A stretch of DNA of 64,000 nucleotides, taken from assembly GCA_951217055.1 (NCBI GenBank), contig OX578276.1, forward strand, positions 155,257,482-155,321,481, given 5' to 3'. This DNA is from Gerris lacustris (lineage: Eukaryota; Arthropoda; Insecta; Hemiptera; Gerridae). The translations under genes and the position numbers were made by a program. The notes beneath the pieces were generated by a model. The model did not search any database, was not told the origin of the DNA, and saw nothing but the letters and a program-made list of their open reading frames with translations. Numbering within the stretch: position 1 is the first letter of the stretch; each line of letters begins with the position of its first letter. Positions 1-12,020 of the stretch are shown piece by piece.

Positions 1-900
1 GAGAAAATCGAAATTTATAGATTTTTCGGAGCAGAAAAAACAATTGATGTACCTATATAGATAAATGAAAAATTATTATCATTATTAAGCCAGATTAAAA
101 TGCATCCACTCTTTGGGATTCGACACACTATTTCTATATTTAGCATTTTTAAGCTCTAAGCACTGAGCTACTGTGGAATATTTTTAAAATAAATAAATTT
201 AAAATTAATACTTCTAATGTAGTCATTTAATTAATGTTAAATTAAGTTCATTAAATTAAGTTTGTTATTTAATTTAGTATTTATAAGTTAATTTATAAAC
301 AAATTAAAATTTACTTTTTTTAAGAATTAACACTTTAAATTTACTTCAGTTAAAAAACAATATTTCAAATTTATTTGTATTGCAATTTACTTTTGTTAAA
401 AATGAGATATTTTAAATTGAGTTGTATTAAATATTGAAAGGAAAGTGAAACCTAGGTTTTAATATACTTTGGTAATCTTGTTTCTCCTATATTAGTTATC
501 TGCTGTAATAACAGAGGACGAGTGTACGAATGTGTAAGATTTAAGTCAAAGAGAGTTCTAGTTAATTTTTTTTAAGCCAAATATGGTTTGGGCTGGGCGG
601 AGAAAGCACATTCGTACCCGGAGCTTAGAAAACAATCTCGTAGCTTAGAAAACGGCCCAGTTTCTTATCGGTAACTCAGCCAAGTCCCAGATCCGCTAAG
701 TTACAACCTATCTCTCAAACATTAACCCTGATTTGACCGAACCCTTGGTTGCTTTAGAGGATCCCGAACCGATCATTACACGAACCGACATCAAAAAACT
801 TACTCAGTCCCCCTGACACAAACCAGAACTAAAAATAAATACCTTCGACTCCTAAATAATTATACGAGAAATGCAATTATCAACCTTACCTGCAACTAAC
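1..900. other. AT-rich sequence, no gene recognised
   Basis: Short T/A-rich repeats such as ATTTAATTAAG variants at 200-420. A less AT-rich stretch at 560-830 has no convincing frame or splice pair. Nothing identified. Confidence 0.5.
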
Positions 901-904
901 TGGT

Positions 905-1740
905 CTGATTCATATTAAAAATAATTACAAGATAAAAAGAACTTTTTATATACTACGTTTTAAAATGTTTTGTCATAAATCATAAATATAAACACGTCAA
1001 AATGAAGATCGAAAATATGGGATATGTCAAAACAAAAAAAATAATTAAGATTTTTTCCGAACTAACTTTTCATGCACCAAAATTTGCTGAAAACGAATTA
1101 AATTCTGCTGGAAGATGTCTAAAAGTATAAAAATAATGCATTGTCATCGTGTTCTGAGCTATTATTAAAGTTTCAAATGTCTGGCTACTCGGGAAGTTAG
1201 TTAAAAATCGATTGCAAGATTTGTACTGGACATACAAACAAGAAAGCAAGCTAATAAATAATAATTTCAAGATAAAAAAACTTTTTATATACTACGTTTT
1301 TGAATTATCTATTAAATCGTATGTAATGTTGATAATATAATTGTTATTGTTATATAATATATAATGTTAGTGAAAAAATATTGTTCCGAATTTATTTACT
1401 TCACATAAATGACAACCATCCAGAGACCTGATCTTAAACCTATAAAAGGACAAATCTTTGTACAACGGATGGGAGATGGGGAGCATCACCAAATCTAAAC
1501 TGTGCCATCGATATATTTGAAATAATATAATCGATTTATTTACTGTTTTGCTGTCATTCAAATTAAATTCTGCTGAAAGATGGCTAAAGGTATTAAAATA
1601 ATGCATTGTCATCGTGTTCTGAGCTATGCTAAAAGTTACAAATGTCTAGCTGTTCGGGAAGTTAGTTAGAAATCGATTGCCACATTTTGCCGGACAAACA
1701 AACAAACACACAAACAAGAAAGCAAGCTAATAAAAACAGT
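905..1740 (-). repeat. Family T repeat, two tandem truncated copies
   Basis: Two adjacent copies (about 905-1262 and 1263-1740), each ending in the minus-strand signature GCTTGCTTTCTTGTTTGT and sharing the downstream CATCGTGTTCTGAGCTA block. The same family, opposite orientation, is at 39953-41240, and a fragment is at 55650-55880. Confidence 0.6.
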
Positions 1741-2369
1741 AAAAAAACGTGGTAAAATAAATAATAGTAACTTTAAAATTAATTTTCAAAGTAAAAACAA
1801 AGTTTAACATAGATTCCGCCCTGCAACTTTGACTCACTGAACCCGGATCTGTATCCTTTAACCCTGGCATTAAAATTCACTTTAAATAATGACGGGAAAT
1901 TCAATAATAATTATTTTAACCTTTATTTTTTTAAAGAAAATAATAATTTAGATATTAGATATATATCATACCCTTTTGGTCTTTAAAAAGGCTAACAAGA
2001 ACAATTAGTTATGCGTTTGATTTATTTTTAGAGCTAATGTTGAAAATATATTGGTATTTAACCACAAAACTAGCCATACATATCTATTGAGCTTCACCTC
2101 AATTTTATTTTAATTCTTTAATCTTCGTTATAAGTTTATAATTTTTTTAATTGTCTTTAATCTTTATACAAATTTAAGAATTTTAATTCTTTAATCGTTT
2201 TAGTATACTATTCTTAAATTGTCATTAGCATTTAGACTAGCTTTAGGTCTTTATTCCGTCCATCGGCTGTAAGTTGAGAGTTCTTTTAATGTCTTTAATC
2301 TGTGAACTAGCTTTAGGGATTTTTTTTGTCCAACGACTGTACCGTGGAAAACTTTGTTTGTTGTTGAAT
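1741..2369. other. AT-rich spacer
   Basis: No frame, repeat match or RNA gene recognised; T-rich and A-rich runs dominate. Confidence 0.4.
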
Positions 2370-2845
2370 AACAAAATAGACTGCCAATTGGGGTGGCACA
2401 TAGCTTCTTATCATCCCATCACGTACTTTTTGATTTTATGCTTTTACAATCCATTATTGTCTAATTTGTTTAATTGTTTCCCCTGTTTTTTTAATCTGTC
2501 AAAATTGTTTTGATTTTTTACTTGAATTGAAGTATCAATTAAACAATAGTTAAAGAGCGCAGACGGTTCAAAGTAATCTGGGGCTATCTGCGGGCTACTT
2601 TCAATAAATTATAAAAGTTTCATAAAAATTAGATAAGTACTTTTGAAGCTGGAAGAAGGTGTAAATTAATGTATGTTTGTGCGCATGTGGAAGAGAAATA
2701 AATGAGCGTAGAACGTTGAAACTACTATGGGACCAACAATGGGCTACTCATGACCTACCACCCAAATTTCATTAAAATTGGACGTGTAGTTTTTAAGATA
2801 CGTTGGTTCGCGCTGCGGTTATTTTTCTTCAAACACCTAGATCAA
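2370..2845 (-). repeat. R1b repeat fragment
   Basis: Shares the block from AGACTGCCAATTGG through the GGGGCTATCTGCGGG and GTGCGCATGTGGAAGAG segments with the better preserved copy at 51410-52040, in the same orientation. The GCTTCCGAGC terminus is lost where an FB fragment joins at about 2846. Confidence 0.65.
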
Positions 2846-2847
2846 AT

Positions 2848-3096
<249 letters not shown>

Positions 3097-3175
3097 TATA
3101 TGCAATATATTGATTATTTTTTGTTTTTAAATAGAGGATACGTCTAAATAGCAGACAGGATTTTATTTCCCACTG

Positions 3176-3420
3176 ATGTCCCCTACCGCTAACGGGAATC
3201 AGTGTAGCCGAGTAGTTTGCGTGTTTCATAAAACTCTCACATAAAACCAAGATCATTATAGATGTATCTATTGATGGTTCGAATCCCAAGGAGGTGATAC
3301 ATGTTTTATACACATGATCATAATATCAAGTGAATGTGTGAAGATACCGATGCCCTCTCGACCTGTATTAAACAGGTCGAAGTCAGATTGGTTCAATGGA
3401 CCTACTTATATGTCTTTTTC
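3176..3420 (+). mobile_element. Possible tRNA-derived SINE
   Basis: GGTTCGAATCC at 3276-3286 is an exact pol III B-box, and TAGCCGAGTAG about 70 nt upstream could be a degraded A-box. A short hairpin (CGACCTG...CAGGTCG) follows at 3358-3381. No clear tail or target duplication. Confidence 0.35.
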
Positions 3421-4405
3421 TAAACGAAATCTGCTACAGAGAAGTTAAATTGTAATTAACTAACGAAGTTTTTTTAAACTATTTTCCATTGTAACTAAGT
3501 TGCACTAAAACTAACTTATTTTAATTTTCATGACACTTGCATGATAGCTCATTGTCCGAAGTAATCATACTTATGCATTATATCCTGAAACAGCATTTAT
3601 TCAAGCCTGATGTATATTTAACAGAATCGTAATAATATTATAATTGAAGTGGCTGCACTTAGTATAATATCTCATTGTTCTACTCATCATTTATGACAAT
3701 GGAATTGTTTTGATGTAATAAAACAAACCATTTCACGACACAAATATAATCAATAATTATAATTATCACTCAAATATAACTCGTTATCAACTCATATTCT
3801 TCTCACATTGATTAAATAAGACTTAAAATTTGGTTGACTTAATCCATATTTATATAGAGATTACAACAGACAAAATGTATTACATTTAATTTATCTGTAC
3901 TAAAATATGTATTATGCTGTTAGTTTCAACGAGAAATTAATATTAGTCCCAAATGTTGAGCCGCTGACGAAAAAAATCTCGTGAAAAATAATTTTTTTTC
4001 CGTGGTAGGCTGTGAAATAGTAACTTCAGAGCTTAAAAAACATAGCTAAAATCCATTTTTTTCATTACGTGGACTTAAAAAATCTTTTCATTACTCCTAC
4101 CTGTAAAGAAAAAATCTTTTACGTCCTAGGAACTAAAAGATTTTTATTTTCCGGCGGGTAGTTGTCAAAACTTCCGTTAGTAGTGCTGCAGTCTTTGTAG
4201 AAATGCTTCTAGTACGATAAATATCCGCTAGATGTCAATGCGTTTTATTTATCTTTTCTTATAGTGTAACCTCTTTTTAAGGTTTCTTTTTTTTATGTCT
4301 TAAGTATGAACTAATATTTGTTATTATTATATATTGATCAGTGATTAATATTTAATGTTTTTTCATTGTCTGCTACCTCGGAAAAAATAGCATATGCTAC
4401 GCGAC
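3421..4405. other. AT-rich spacer
   Basis: No coding signal. At 3960-4200 a T-rich segment shares the GGCTGTGAA / CAGCCTAGTAAC theme with the palindrome that follows and may be part of the same element. Confidence 0.35.
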
Positions 4406-4502
4406 TGTGAAGTGTTTTTTCTTTACCGCGGCAATATTTACTGTCTCGCTTCGCTCGACAGTAAATGTAATTGCCGCGGTAAAGAAAAAACTCACTTCAC
4501 AG
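4406..4502. repeat. Inverted repeat with 11-nt loop
   Basis: Arms of about 40 bp containing TTTACCGCGGCAAT and ATTGCCGCGGTAAA, with GTGAAGTG / CACTTCAC at the outer ends and TCGCTTCGCTC near the centre. Near-perfect hairpin potential; probably a MITE core. Confidence 0.75.
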
Positions 4503-4707
4503 CCTAGTAACATAATATACTATTTTTTGGCAACCGTTTGATTAAGATTTTTAAAAAATATAAAATTTAGTCCTTTTACGAATCCAGCCATATTATATAA
4601 AACGACAAATTAAATCAGATTCAGCGAAAAATGTATCGAATCAGTTTATTTAGAACTGATTTAATTTGAATCCAGAGTCGCAATGTATAAGAGTTTATCG
4701 GAATTTT

Positions 4708-5310
4708 TTTTCCGAGCTTACCGAAGGTAACGGAAACAATGTGACCGTTCTAAAGAACAAAATATTTTATGTCTACGATTTTAAAAATTCCAAGACAGAA
4801 ATCCGTTTCAGACATCAGGGAACATTTTTGGTCCCGTGTCTGTTTTCACTCAGTCGTTCTATTTTAGCGAACCAATATCTAAAACCAACAATCGAAAGTG
4901 TTTTCTTTTTGGTTCCGTGCCTGTCTTGTTGGTTCCATATAAGTTTTTACCTTCTGCGCCCATTCATTTCTCTTCACATGCGCACACACATACATTTATT
5001 TACACCTATATCTTCAAATGTACTTATCTGATATTTATGAAATTTGGATGGTTTGTCGAAAGTAGACCGGATACTGCACCAAATTAATTTCAACAGTTTT
5101 CACTCATTAACTTGCACTCATTAACTTTTCCTAAATTGGTACTGTAATTGATGGAAACAAATCAAAAGAATGTCGACATATTTTAAAAACTGGAGGGGCA
5201 AAATTAAATAAATTAGACAATTATGGCTTGTAAACAAATAAAATCTATAAAGTGCGTGATAAAATGCTGGGAAGCTATGTGCCACACTAATTGGCAGTTT
5301 ATTTTTTACG
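4708..5310 (+). repeat. R1b repeat copy
   Basis: Starts with the family terminus TCCGAGCTTACCGAAGGTAA and the CCAAGACAGAAATCCGTTTC block; ends with GCCACACTAATTGGCAG. Open frames here are accidental. Confidence 0.7.
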
Positions 5311-5739
5311 CATTTCACTAAAGTGATTTATGGGAAAATAGAAAAGAATATAATACACTGCCTTAGTGATAACCATTTTTCATTTAAGGCTAATAAATTT
5401 TGGATTATAAAAATTACATGAATAGTAAATATTTCTAAAAAAATTGAATAATATAGTAAGATGTTTGTATACATAAATTTAAGGGGTGTAAATTTTAAAA
5501 GAAAATTCCGCTATTCAGATGTGCCCATTACCACACAAAAATGGACTTCATTGAACAACTCAGGATCGACTTATTTGGTTAAAATTGCATTATAAATGTA
5601 CTAAAATTTAATATACTTTAATAAAAATGGAATGTAAAAATTGAATGTTAGAGAATAAGCTAAAATTTATTACTCAATTTCCCCGCGGGTATGACTTTTC
5701 TGAGCATGTTTGACTATTATTATCAAAATTGGTCCGATA
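5311..5739. other. AT-rich spacer
   Basis: Nothing recognised. Confidence 0.4.
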
Positions 5740-5747
5740 GTCTAGAG

Positions 5748-5934
5748 CAGCGGTGCTCAACCTTTTTTAACCCAAGTACCCCTTTTTGTGTATCATTAAA
5801 AGTGCGTACACCCTATCAACACCTTATTTTAATAAATACTTGTTATATTAGATGAAGTAGTAGACAAAAATGTAAGCAAAATATCACCGCGTACCCCTTA
5901 CAGATTTTCACGTACCACAGGTTGAGAACCGTTG
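5748..5934 (+). mobile_element. hAT-type MITE with 8-bp target duplication
   Basis: A 187-bp element with termini CAGCGGTGCTCAACCT and AGGTTGAGAACCGTTG (imperfect inverted repeats, two mismatches), flanked by GTCTAGAG at 5740-5747 and 5935-5942. Eight-bp duplications and CAGCGGTTCTCAACC-type ends are classic for hAT transposons. No transposase. Confidence 0.88.
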
Positions 5935-5942
5935 GTCTAGAG

Positions 5943-6232
5943 TCTAGGCTAACAACGTCTGCACAGATTGGTGGTTAAAGTCAATCCGTATTTAAAATTA
6001 TTGCATATTTATTATTATACGAAAATGTATTATTTCAATTATATCAAATTAATTTATTAAAGATTCTTAAAATTTTCTAAACAATTTCCCTTAATAAAAC
6101 GAGTAAATTCAATAAATTTATAATTGAAACAACCCACTTAACATAGTAATTAAAATTATAATAATAATTTTAAATAAAAATGATCTGTTTAAATCTAATT
6201 AAAATTGAGATGTATGGAGAGTGAATACTTAC
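5943..6232. other. Intron/intergenic AT-rich spacer
   Basis: Lies downstream of the 6233 donor, so presumably intron 1 of the second secreted-protein gene. Nothing else seen. Confidence 0.4.
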
Positions 6233-6271
6233 GAAAGCAGCTGAGAGGAGTAAGTAAGCGAAGTTGGCCAT
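6233..6271 (-). CDS. Probable first coding exon of a second secreted-protein gene (signal peptide start)
   Basis: AACATGG at 6274-6268 is a good insect translation-start context. It opens a 13-codon exon, MANFAYLLLSAAF, ending at a textbook donor GTAAGT (6232-6227) in phase 0. A short Met-initiated hydrophobic exon followed by a strong donor is the standard first-exon layout of insect secreted and cuticular protein genes. Sequence between 6272 and 6359 would be its 5' UTR. No matching second exon was found between 1 and 6232, so the rest of the gene presumably lies beyond the left edge. It would be a same-strand neighbour of gene 1 and possibly its paralogue. Phase excludes it from being a continuation of exon E. 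Confidence 0.42.
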
Positions 6272-6359
6272 GTTAAGCCCGATAAGAGCAGGTAATGTGG
6301 TTCTCAAGTATTGAAGTGGACCGAGTGGCAGGTAAGTCAAGACTGGAGTGAGAAGGTAC

Positions 6360-6417
6360 CTTGTACTCAGGTGCTGGGAGGTACTCAGCAGTAACAAGGA
6401 CCTCCCTCCCTGCAGTC
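6360..6417 (-). CDS. Candidate exon F of secreted protein gene 1
   Basis: Acceptor TCCTGCAG at 6418-6425 opens a frame whose single leading base completes Arg with exon E. The next 18 codons read TAGREVLVTAEYLPAPEYK. A donor-like AAG|GTACCT follows at 6359, in phase 0. The EYLPAPEY style fits insect cuticular and matrix proteins. If the donor is not used the frame continues to a TAA at about 6275-6273, directly before the ATG of the next feature. The other two frames across this region do not agree with the phase of exon E. Evidence is phase and composition only; the 16.5-kb gap to exon E means another exon could be missed. It could instead be 5' UTR of the neighbouring gene. Confidence 0.35.
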
Positions 6418-6799
6418 CTGCAGGATACCCCCCACTCTGAGTCCTTCCTAGATCCTCATCCTTTCCTTAGGACACTTTTTTTTGTTTAATATCCGTTTTC
6501 CTTTAGTATTAGCTCGATCTGAAGAGTACTCTTATCCTTCTAACTCCCTACCCTAGTACTTTGGATTCTTAAAAAATTATATTCCAAATTAGCCTTCACC
6601 CCACGTCATCCATGCGGGGCTCTTGCTTGGAATCTGTGGCTATGTTTCCCAGAGCTAATATGCTGCAATATAATGTAGGTCAAGCCATTAAATGAAATCC
6701 CTAAATATTTCCTCTTCCAAAACCATAAAAAACTAATCAGGATAACATAGCATATCATCTATACTCTATACTATATATAAAACTAAGAGTGACAGTGAC
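6418..6799. other. Spacer, less AT-rich
   Basis: Upstream of candidate exon F. The T/C-rich minus-strand tract needed for its acceptor is only moderate (GGGGGGTATCCTGCAG). No other feature. Confidence 0.35.
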
Positions 6800-7450
6800 T
6801 GACTGATCACTAATTCTCCTACTTCCCATTGACATAGAGATTTGAAATTTGGTACATAGATAGAGAGTACCATAAATAGAAAAGTAAGGCCATTTTTATT
6901 TTGATATATGGTCACCATATTGAATTATAGCCACCATCTTGGATTTATTAGTCACTAATTCTCCTACTTCCCATTGACATAGAGGTTTGAAATTTGGTAT
7001 ATAGATAAAGTGTACCATAAATAAAAAAGTGTGGCCATTTTTATTCCGATATATGGCCACCATATTGAATTATAACCGCCATCTTGGATTTATTCACATT
7101 CTATTATCTCAGCTTCAAGAGGACCTAGAGATCTGAAATTTGGTGCTTAGACTTATGGTAGCTAAAAAAGAAAATTTAGGGTAGGTACTATCACTTCAAC
7201 ATATGGCCACTGTATTAAATTAAAACTGCCATCTTGAATTTAATAAAACTCTATTATCTTAGCTTCTAGGGTACCTAGAGATCTGAAATTTGGTACATAG
7301 ACCTATGGTAGCTAAAATAAATTAAGACACTTTAACTTCAATATATGGCCGCCATCTTGAATTTAATCAGATATTATTATCTTAGCTCCCAGTGGATTTA
7401 AAGATCTTAAATTTGTTACATAGACTCATTGTAACTAAAATTGAAAATTG
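6800..7450. repeat. Degenerate tandem array, five units of about 120-150 bp
   Basis: Units begin near 6809, 6953, 7094, 7246 and 7368. Each has a GACATAGAGATTTGAAATTT-like block and, later, a GCCACCATnTTG or GCCGCCATCTTG motif. The first two units are most similar. Probably the internal array of a larger transposon family. Confidence 0.75.
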
Positions 7451-7707
7451 AAGGTAGTACAAAATAGAATAATTGAAAATGCGTTAAAACAAATAATATA
7501 ACCTACTTTTACTAAAATACGAAATTATGTAACAATAAAGTTATATATTAATTATATTGTTTTAATTATTATTTACACACAGCGCCAACTTCTAGAACGA
7601 TCCGGCTAGTTTATTATATTATTAAGCCGCGAAAATACCCTGCGGGTCGCAGTTTGAAAGCTATTTATAGCATGTAAACCCCAAAAAAATTAAATTTTAT
7701 TTTGCTT
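7451..7707. other. AT-rich spacer
   Basis: Nothing recognised. Confidence 0.35.
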
Positions 7708-8252
7708 CTGACCTTACCGAGGGTAACGGAAGCTTTGTAATCGATCTGAAGAGAGAAGATTTTTTATGTTTCCGATTTCAAAAATTCCAAGGCAGAAATC
7801 CATTTCAGATATAAGAGAACATTTTTTTGGTTCCTACCCTTTCTGACGCTTTGTCGCTCTATTTTTTCGAACTAACATATCCTAAAAACTAATCATCCGA
7901 TTTGAATGAAATTCGGATGTTAAATAGGTCATAATTAGCCTATTGATAGTCCTGTACAAGTTTCTGCACCTATCTATTTTTTCTCCACTGGCGTACAAAC
8001 ATTCATTTATTTACACCTATATCTTCGAAATGGCACATCTGATTTTTATGAAATTTGAAACCCCAGAATAATTTCAATCGTTTGCAATCTTTAAATTGAT
8101 ACTTTAATTCATGTAAAAATCAAAACAATTTTGAGATTTAAAAAACCAGAGAGACAAAAATATAAATATGACAAATATAGGTTGAAATAGCATAAAATCA
8201 ATAAAGTGCGTGATAGGATGCGATATGCCACACTAATAGCCAGTCTATTTTA
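7708..8252 (+). repeat. R1b repeat copy, diverged
   Basis: Terminus GCTTCTGACCTTACCGAGGG, then the GACAGAAATCCATTTC block, and ending in the GCCACACTAATAGCCAGTCT block. Confidence 0.68.
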
Positions 8253-9159
8253 TTTAATATGCATATGAGTTTTATTTATAAAAGATTTCTCCGTATAACA
8301 AAAAAAAAATCGTTTCATTAGAATTATTTTATTAATATAATATAGAGCATTCCTTAATATAAGGTTATAATTATAGGAAATCCCCACTGTAAGGCTGTGC
8401 CTTTCATTTTTAAGAAATATCACAATTTGATTCCTACTGTACAGTCAATTTATATTATTAGTCACTGCCGTCTGTATGTCACTCAAGGCTCTTGTCTAAT
8501 ATAATATAATAATAAGTTCAATAAATGTAATAATGCTGTCGAAACATGATAAACGGAAAATTGTATGAGGTGATTCTACTCTAAAAATATGTCATATTGA
8601 CCTTTGTCCTATTCTCAAACATTATAAGATAATTGTTCATTACATAAGTACTGTGTAAAGGAGCATTTATCTGCGAGTGTGATTTTCTGCTTTCTCACGG
8701 GCCTGTAATATACAGCCTTCATACGCTGCGTACGCACGCGTGTCATACCGTACTTCATCTTGAGGTCACTGGCTTTAAGCAAAAATAAAATTAACCTTGT
8801 AAAACATGAATTACCACGTATATATTCATATTTTATAGGTATTCATTGGAAAAATGAATTGACTAGTTTTAGAAAATTTTCCGTCTAGAAGTAGTACAAG
8901 ACCGTAGGACTTACCTCTTGTTCGAAACTTGAAATTAGGACTTACTTTTAGGATTTCGTTGGTAAAACAAGAAAAAAGAAACTCTTACAGTTCGTTCTTG
9001 TGCCTATCTGTCATTCTGTACGATTCCAATAACTTTTGAATCAAAATAAAAAAAAAACATAAAACTTTGCAGTATTAAAGATATTTTTGAACGCACATAG
9101 GCAAAATAAATCAGCCATTCAAACTAAAAAAAAAGACGGACAATTCAATTCACGTATTT
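8253..9159. other. AT-rich spacer with short repeat fragment
   Basis: 8985-9140 matches 47935-48090 (CCAATAACTTTTGAATCAAA, CAGTATTAAAGA), an unnamed repeat. The rest is unrecognised. CpG-containing GTACGCACGCGTG at 8728-8740 is isolated. Confidence 0.4.
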
Positions 9160-9290
9160 TGCTTCCGAGCTTACCGAAGGTAACGGAAGCATTGTGTTCA
9201 CTTTTGAGAACGAAAAACTTTTAGGTCTCCGATTTTAAAAATTCCAAGACAGAAATCCGTTTCAGACATCAGGGAACATTTTTAGTCTCG

Positions 9291-9322
<32 letters not shown>

Positions 9323-10318
9323 GGTCTGTGTGTCCGCGAATTATGAAACGTGCGACGATAACTTGAGTAAATATCAACCGATTTTGATGAAATTTGGTAG
9401 ACATGTTCATTTTACCAATTCCCAGGACGAGTTCGTTGGACAACGTTATCCGTCCAAGCGTTCACGAACAACGCTCGCGTAAACGAGAACTTCAAATTTA
9501 AAATTGGGATTTTAGGTCGGGGAATTAATCTAACTTCATCTATTCAATGAGACAAACATTTTTTACAAATACAATTTTATAGTAAAAACAACTGCGACAC
9601 CGCTATGAAGTGTTAAAGATCGCTATAATTATATTTAATAGTTTTTACACAATAAACAATATAACAATAAAGTACATGATAGGATGCGAGGAAGCTATGT
9701 ACCACACTAATTATTGGCAGTCTATTTTTATTTTGCTTCCGAGCTTACCGAAGGTAACGGAAGCATTGTGTTCTCTTTTGAGAACGAAAAACTTTTATGC
9801 CTCCAATTTTAAAAATTCCAAGACAGAAATCCGTATTAGACATCAGGGAACATTTTTGGTCTCGTGTCTGTCTGTCGGTCTGTGTGTCCGCGAATTATTA
9901 AACGTGCGACGATAACTTGAGTAAATGTCGACCGATTTTGATGAAATTTGGTAGACATGTTCATTTTACTAATGCCCAGGATATGTTCGTTGGACAACGT
10001 TATCCGTCGAAGTGTTCTCAAGCAACGCTCGCGTAAACGTGAACTTCAAATTTAAAATTGGAGTTTTAGGTCGGGAAAAAAATCTTTCTTCATCTATTTA
10101 ATGAGACAAACATTTTTTTCAAATACAATTTTTTAGTAAAACCTACTGCGACACCGCTTTGAAATGTTAAAGATCGCTAAAACTATTATAATAGTTTTTA
10201 CACAATATATTATATAACAATAAACTAATATAACAATAATTTGAATGTTAATATAACAATAAAGTACATGAAAGGATGCGAGGAAGCTATGTGCCACACT
10301 AATTGGCAGTCTATTTTT
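9160..10318 (+). repeat. R1 repeat, head-to-tail dimer
   Basis: Two complete copies (about 9160-9735 and 9736-10318), each opening GCTTCCGAGCTTACCGAAGG and closing at the AATTGGCAGTCTATTTTT block. The first has a (TCTG)n run at 9293-9325. Shared internal block: ATGTTCATTTTACnAATnCCC and CAACGCTCGCGTAAACG. Confidence 0.8.
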
Positions 10319-10630
10319 TTTTTTTTTTATTTTTGAGTGGATTATCAATTGAAAGGTCTCTTGAAAAAAATTATTTAATTTTCCACCCAATTTTTCCAAA
10401 TAATCGCATAATTTATAATTTTATTATTTTTTTCCATAAATAATTAAATTTATTTACCACGTTATTATCTTACTAATAAATCATAGTGAATACATAAAGA
10501 TAGTATTTTAGCATTTTAATTTCTCTGCCGCCCTTAGATAAAATATTGTCTGCAACAAGGTAGAAATAAAAACATTTCTGAATCGTGAATTCATTGCCTC
10601 AAAAGTAAATCTTTATATTTATATCAATAA
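10319..10630. other. AT-rich spacer
   Basis: Nothing recognised beyond T-runs. Confidence 0.4.
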
Positions 10631-11206
10631 TAGTACATTACGCGTCGAGTGCGGAAAGTAGTATTTTGCATGCGAGTGTGGAGTTTGCACCCGAGCGATA
10701 GCGAGGGTAGTAAAACCACACGATCAATGCAAAATGCCGTTTTCGCACGAGTTACGTACCGTACTTTATCTACGATTGTTAGATTTAAATAATAAATACA
10801 GAAAAAAATAAACTTGCTGTATGTAAGTTCGTATCTCTTCTCTTGATAAAGATGGCATTAATCTTGAGTTGTATTTTTTGCCGAATTAATTATTTCTGGA
10901 GGAGTATTATTCTCTTCATTTTCGTCAAAGTCACTTGATTCATCCATTGTTTTTCACAAAAAACTCGATATAAACAGTTACTTTAATAAAAGAATAGCAA
11001 ATTAGTTTTGTTAAATGTAAACAAACTCGCTAATTGTGCGTAAAGCTGAAGAATTCCTCTTTTTTACCACCCTAGGGTGGTAAAGAAGAGGAATTCTTCA
11101 GAACTATGAGACACGCATGCGCAATGAATACAAGTACGTAAATAATCATTTTCTACGCATCTAAACAGAGATATAATGTTTATATTTCGTATCAATCGTA
11201 GATAAA
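10631..11206 (-). mobile_element. R2 element, full length (576 bp)
   Basis: Runs from TAGTACATTACGCGTCG to AATCGTAGATAAA. Same length and ends as 20769-21344 in opposite orientation. On the minus strand an ATG at about 10950 starts MDESSDFDENEENN, the diverged head of the protein seen intact at 21028. The ends are not inverted repeats of each other. Contains the palindrome at 11046-11101. Confidence 0.8.
11046..11101. repeat. R2 palindrome (core CACCCTAGGGTG)
   Basis: A 56-bp near-perfect inverted repeat: CTGAAGAATTCCTCTT on the left and AAGAGGAATTCTTCAG on the right, with a self-complementary centre. Compare centres at 20874, 30934 and 31441. Confidence 0.9.
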
Positions 11207-11859
11207 ATTTATTTATTATACATCGGTACGACAAGCTCGAAGTTATTTTTTGATATACATAGTGATACTGCATTTAAATCAAATAATGTCTAATCAAATA
11301 AACATATTAAACATATGTCATAAATTTTTGACAAATTGTTTAAATCCACTTCTCGATTAGGCCTCGGAGTATAATTTCTCTGAACATAAGTGCGCTAAAT
11401 TCCATTGAAATTGTCCCATTAGTTTTGGTTCCGCGCACCTGCACAGATGACAGACTATAGGCAGACTTTTTTTAAAAAAAAAACTCATTTCTTAGGCTAA
11501 GTGTACTCTGGCCTACTGAGTAGTTAAAACTGTTAATCCACCAACATGTTTAGGTGCACATTAATCTTTGTCTAAAATGATAATATACTACGTTCTGGCT
11601 AGGAATTGAACTAAAGATCTTCTGTTAACCGTTGTCTTGTATTACATCAAAGTTTTTGGAACAGGTTTAAGGTCAAGTACAAGAAGGTGATATTTCTAGT
11701 GGGGCAGCAGGTTACCGTGTCCAAACCATTACCTACGCTTCACTTTTCCACTCGCTGCTCTAGATCTTCTATATATACTCCTAATTTCCCGTCATTCTTT
11801 CCACCAGTTGGTTCTTTCTAGCTATTTGTTTAACTCAGCATGACTTCCTATCAATGATT
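11207..11859. other. Spacer, nothing recognised
   Basis: 11400-11700 is less AT-rich and without splice-bounded frames. Confidence 0.35.
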
Positions 11860-12020
11860 TCCTTATTATTAAAGTGCCATTATTCCCCTCGCGATAATTA
11901 TCTCCTTCGGCTGCGCCTCGGGATTTAGGGACCATGGTTCCTTCGGCTTCGCCTCAAAAACCAACTTTTTCGCTCAGGGAATAATGGCTTATTTTACTCC
12001 CTAGGTGCCTAAATAACTAT
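11860..12020 (+). repeat. Family C fragment
   Basis: GCCATTATTCCCCTCGCGAT, then CCTTCGGCTTCGCCTCAAAA and TTTACTCCCTAGGTGC. Closest copy is at 49815-50010; others are near 42720-42850 and 51120-51350. Confidence 0.7.

Noticed and set aside
6170..6397. 75-codon minus-strand frame running through 6233-6397 as a single exon of gene 1
   Set aside because: Its frame does not match the phase left by exon E; the region is better explained as candidate exon F plus a separate ATG exon.
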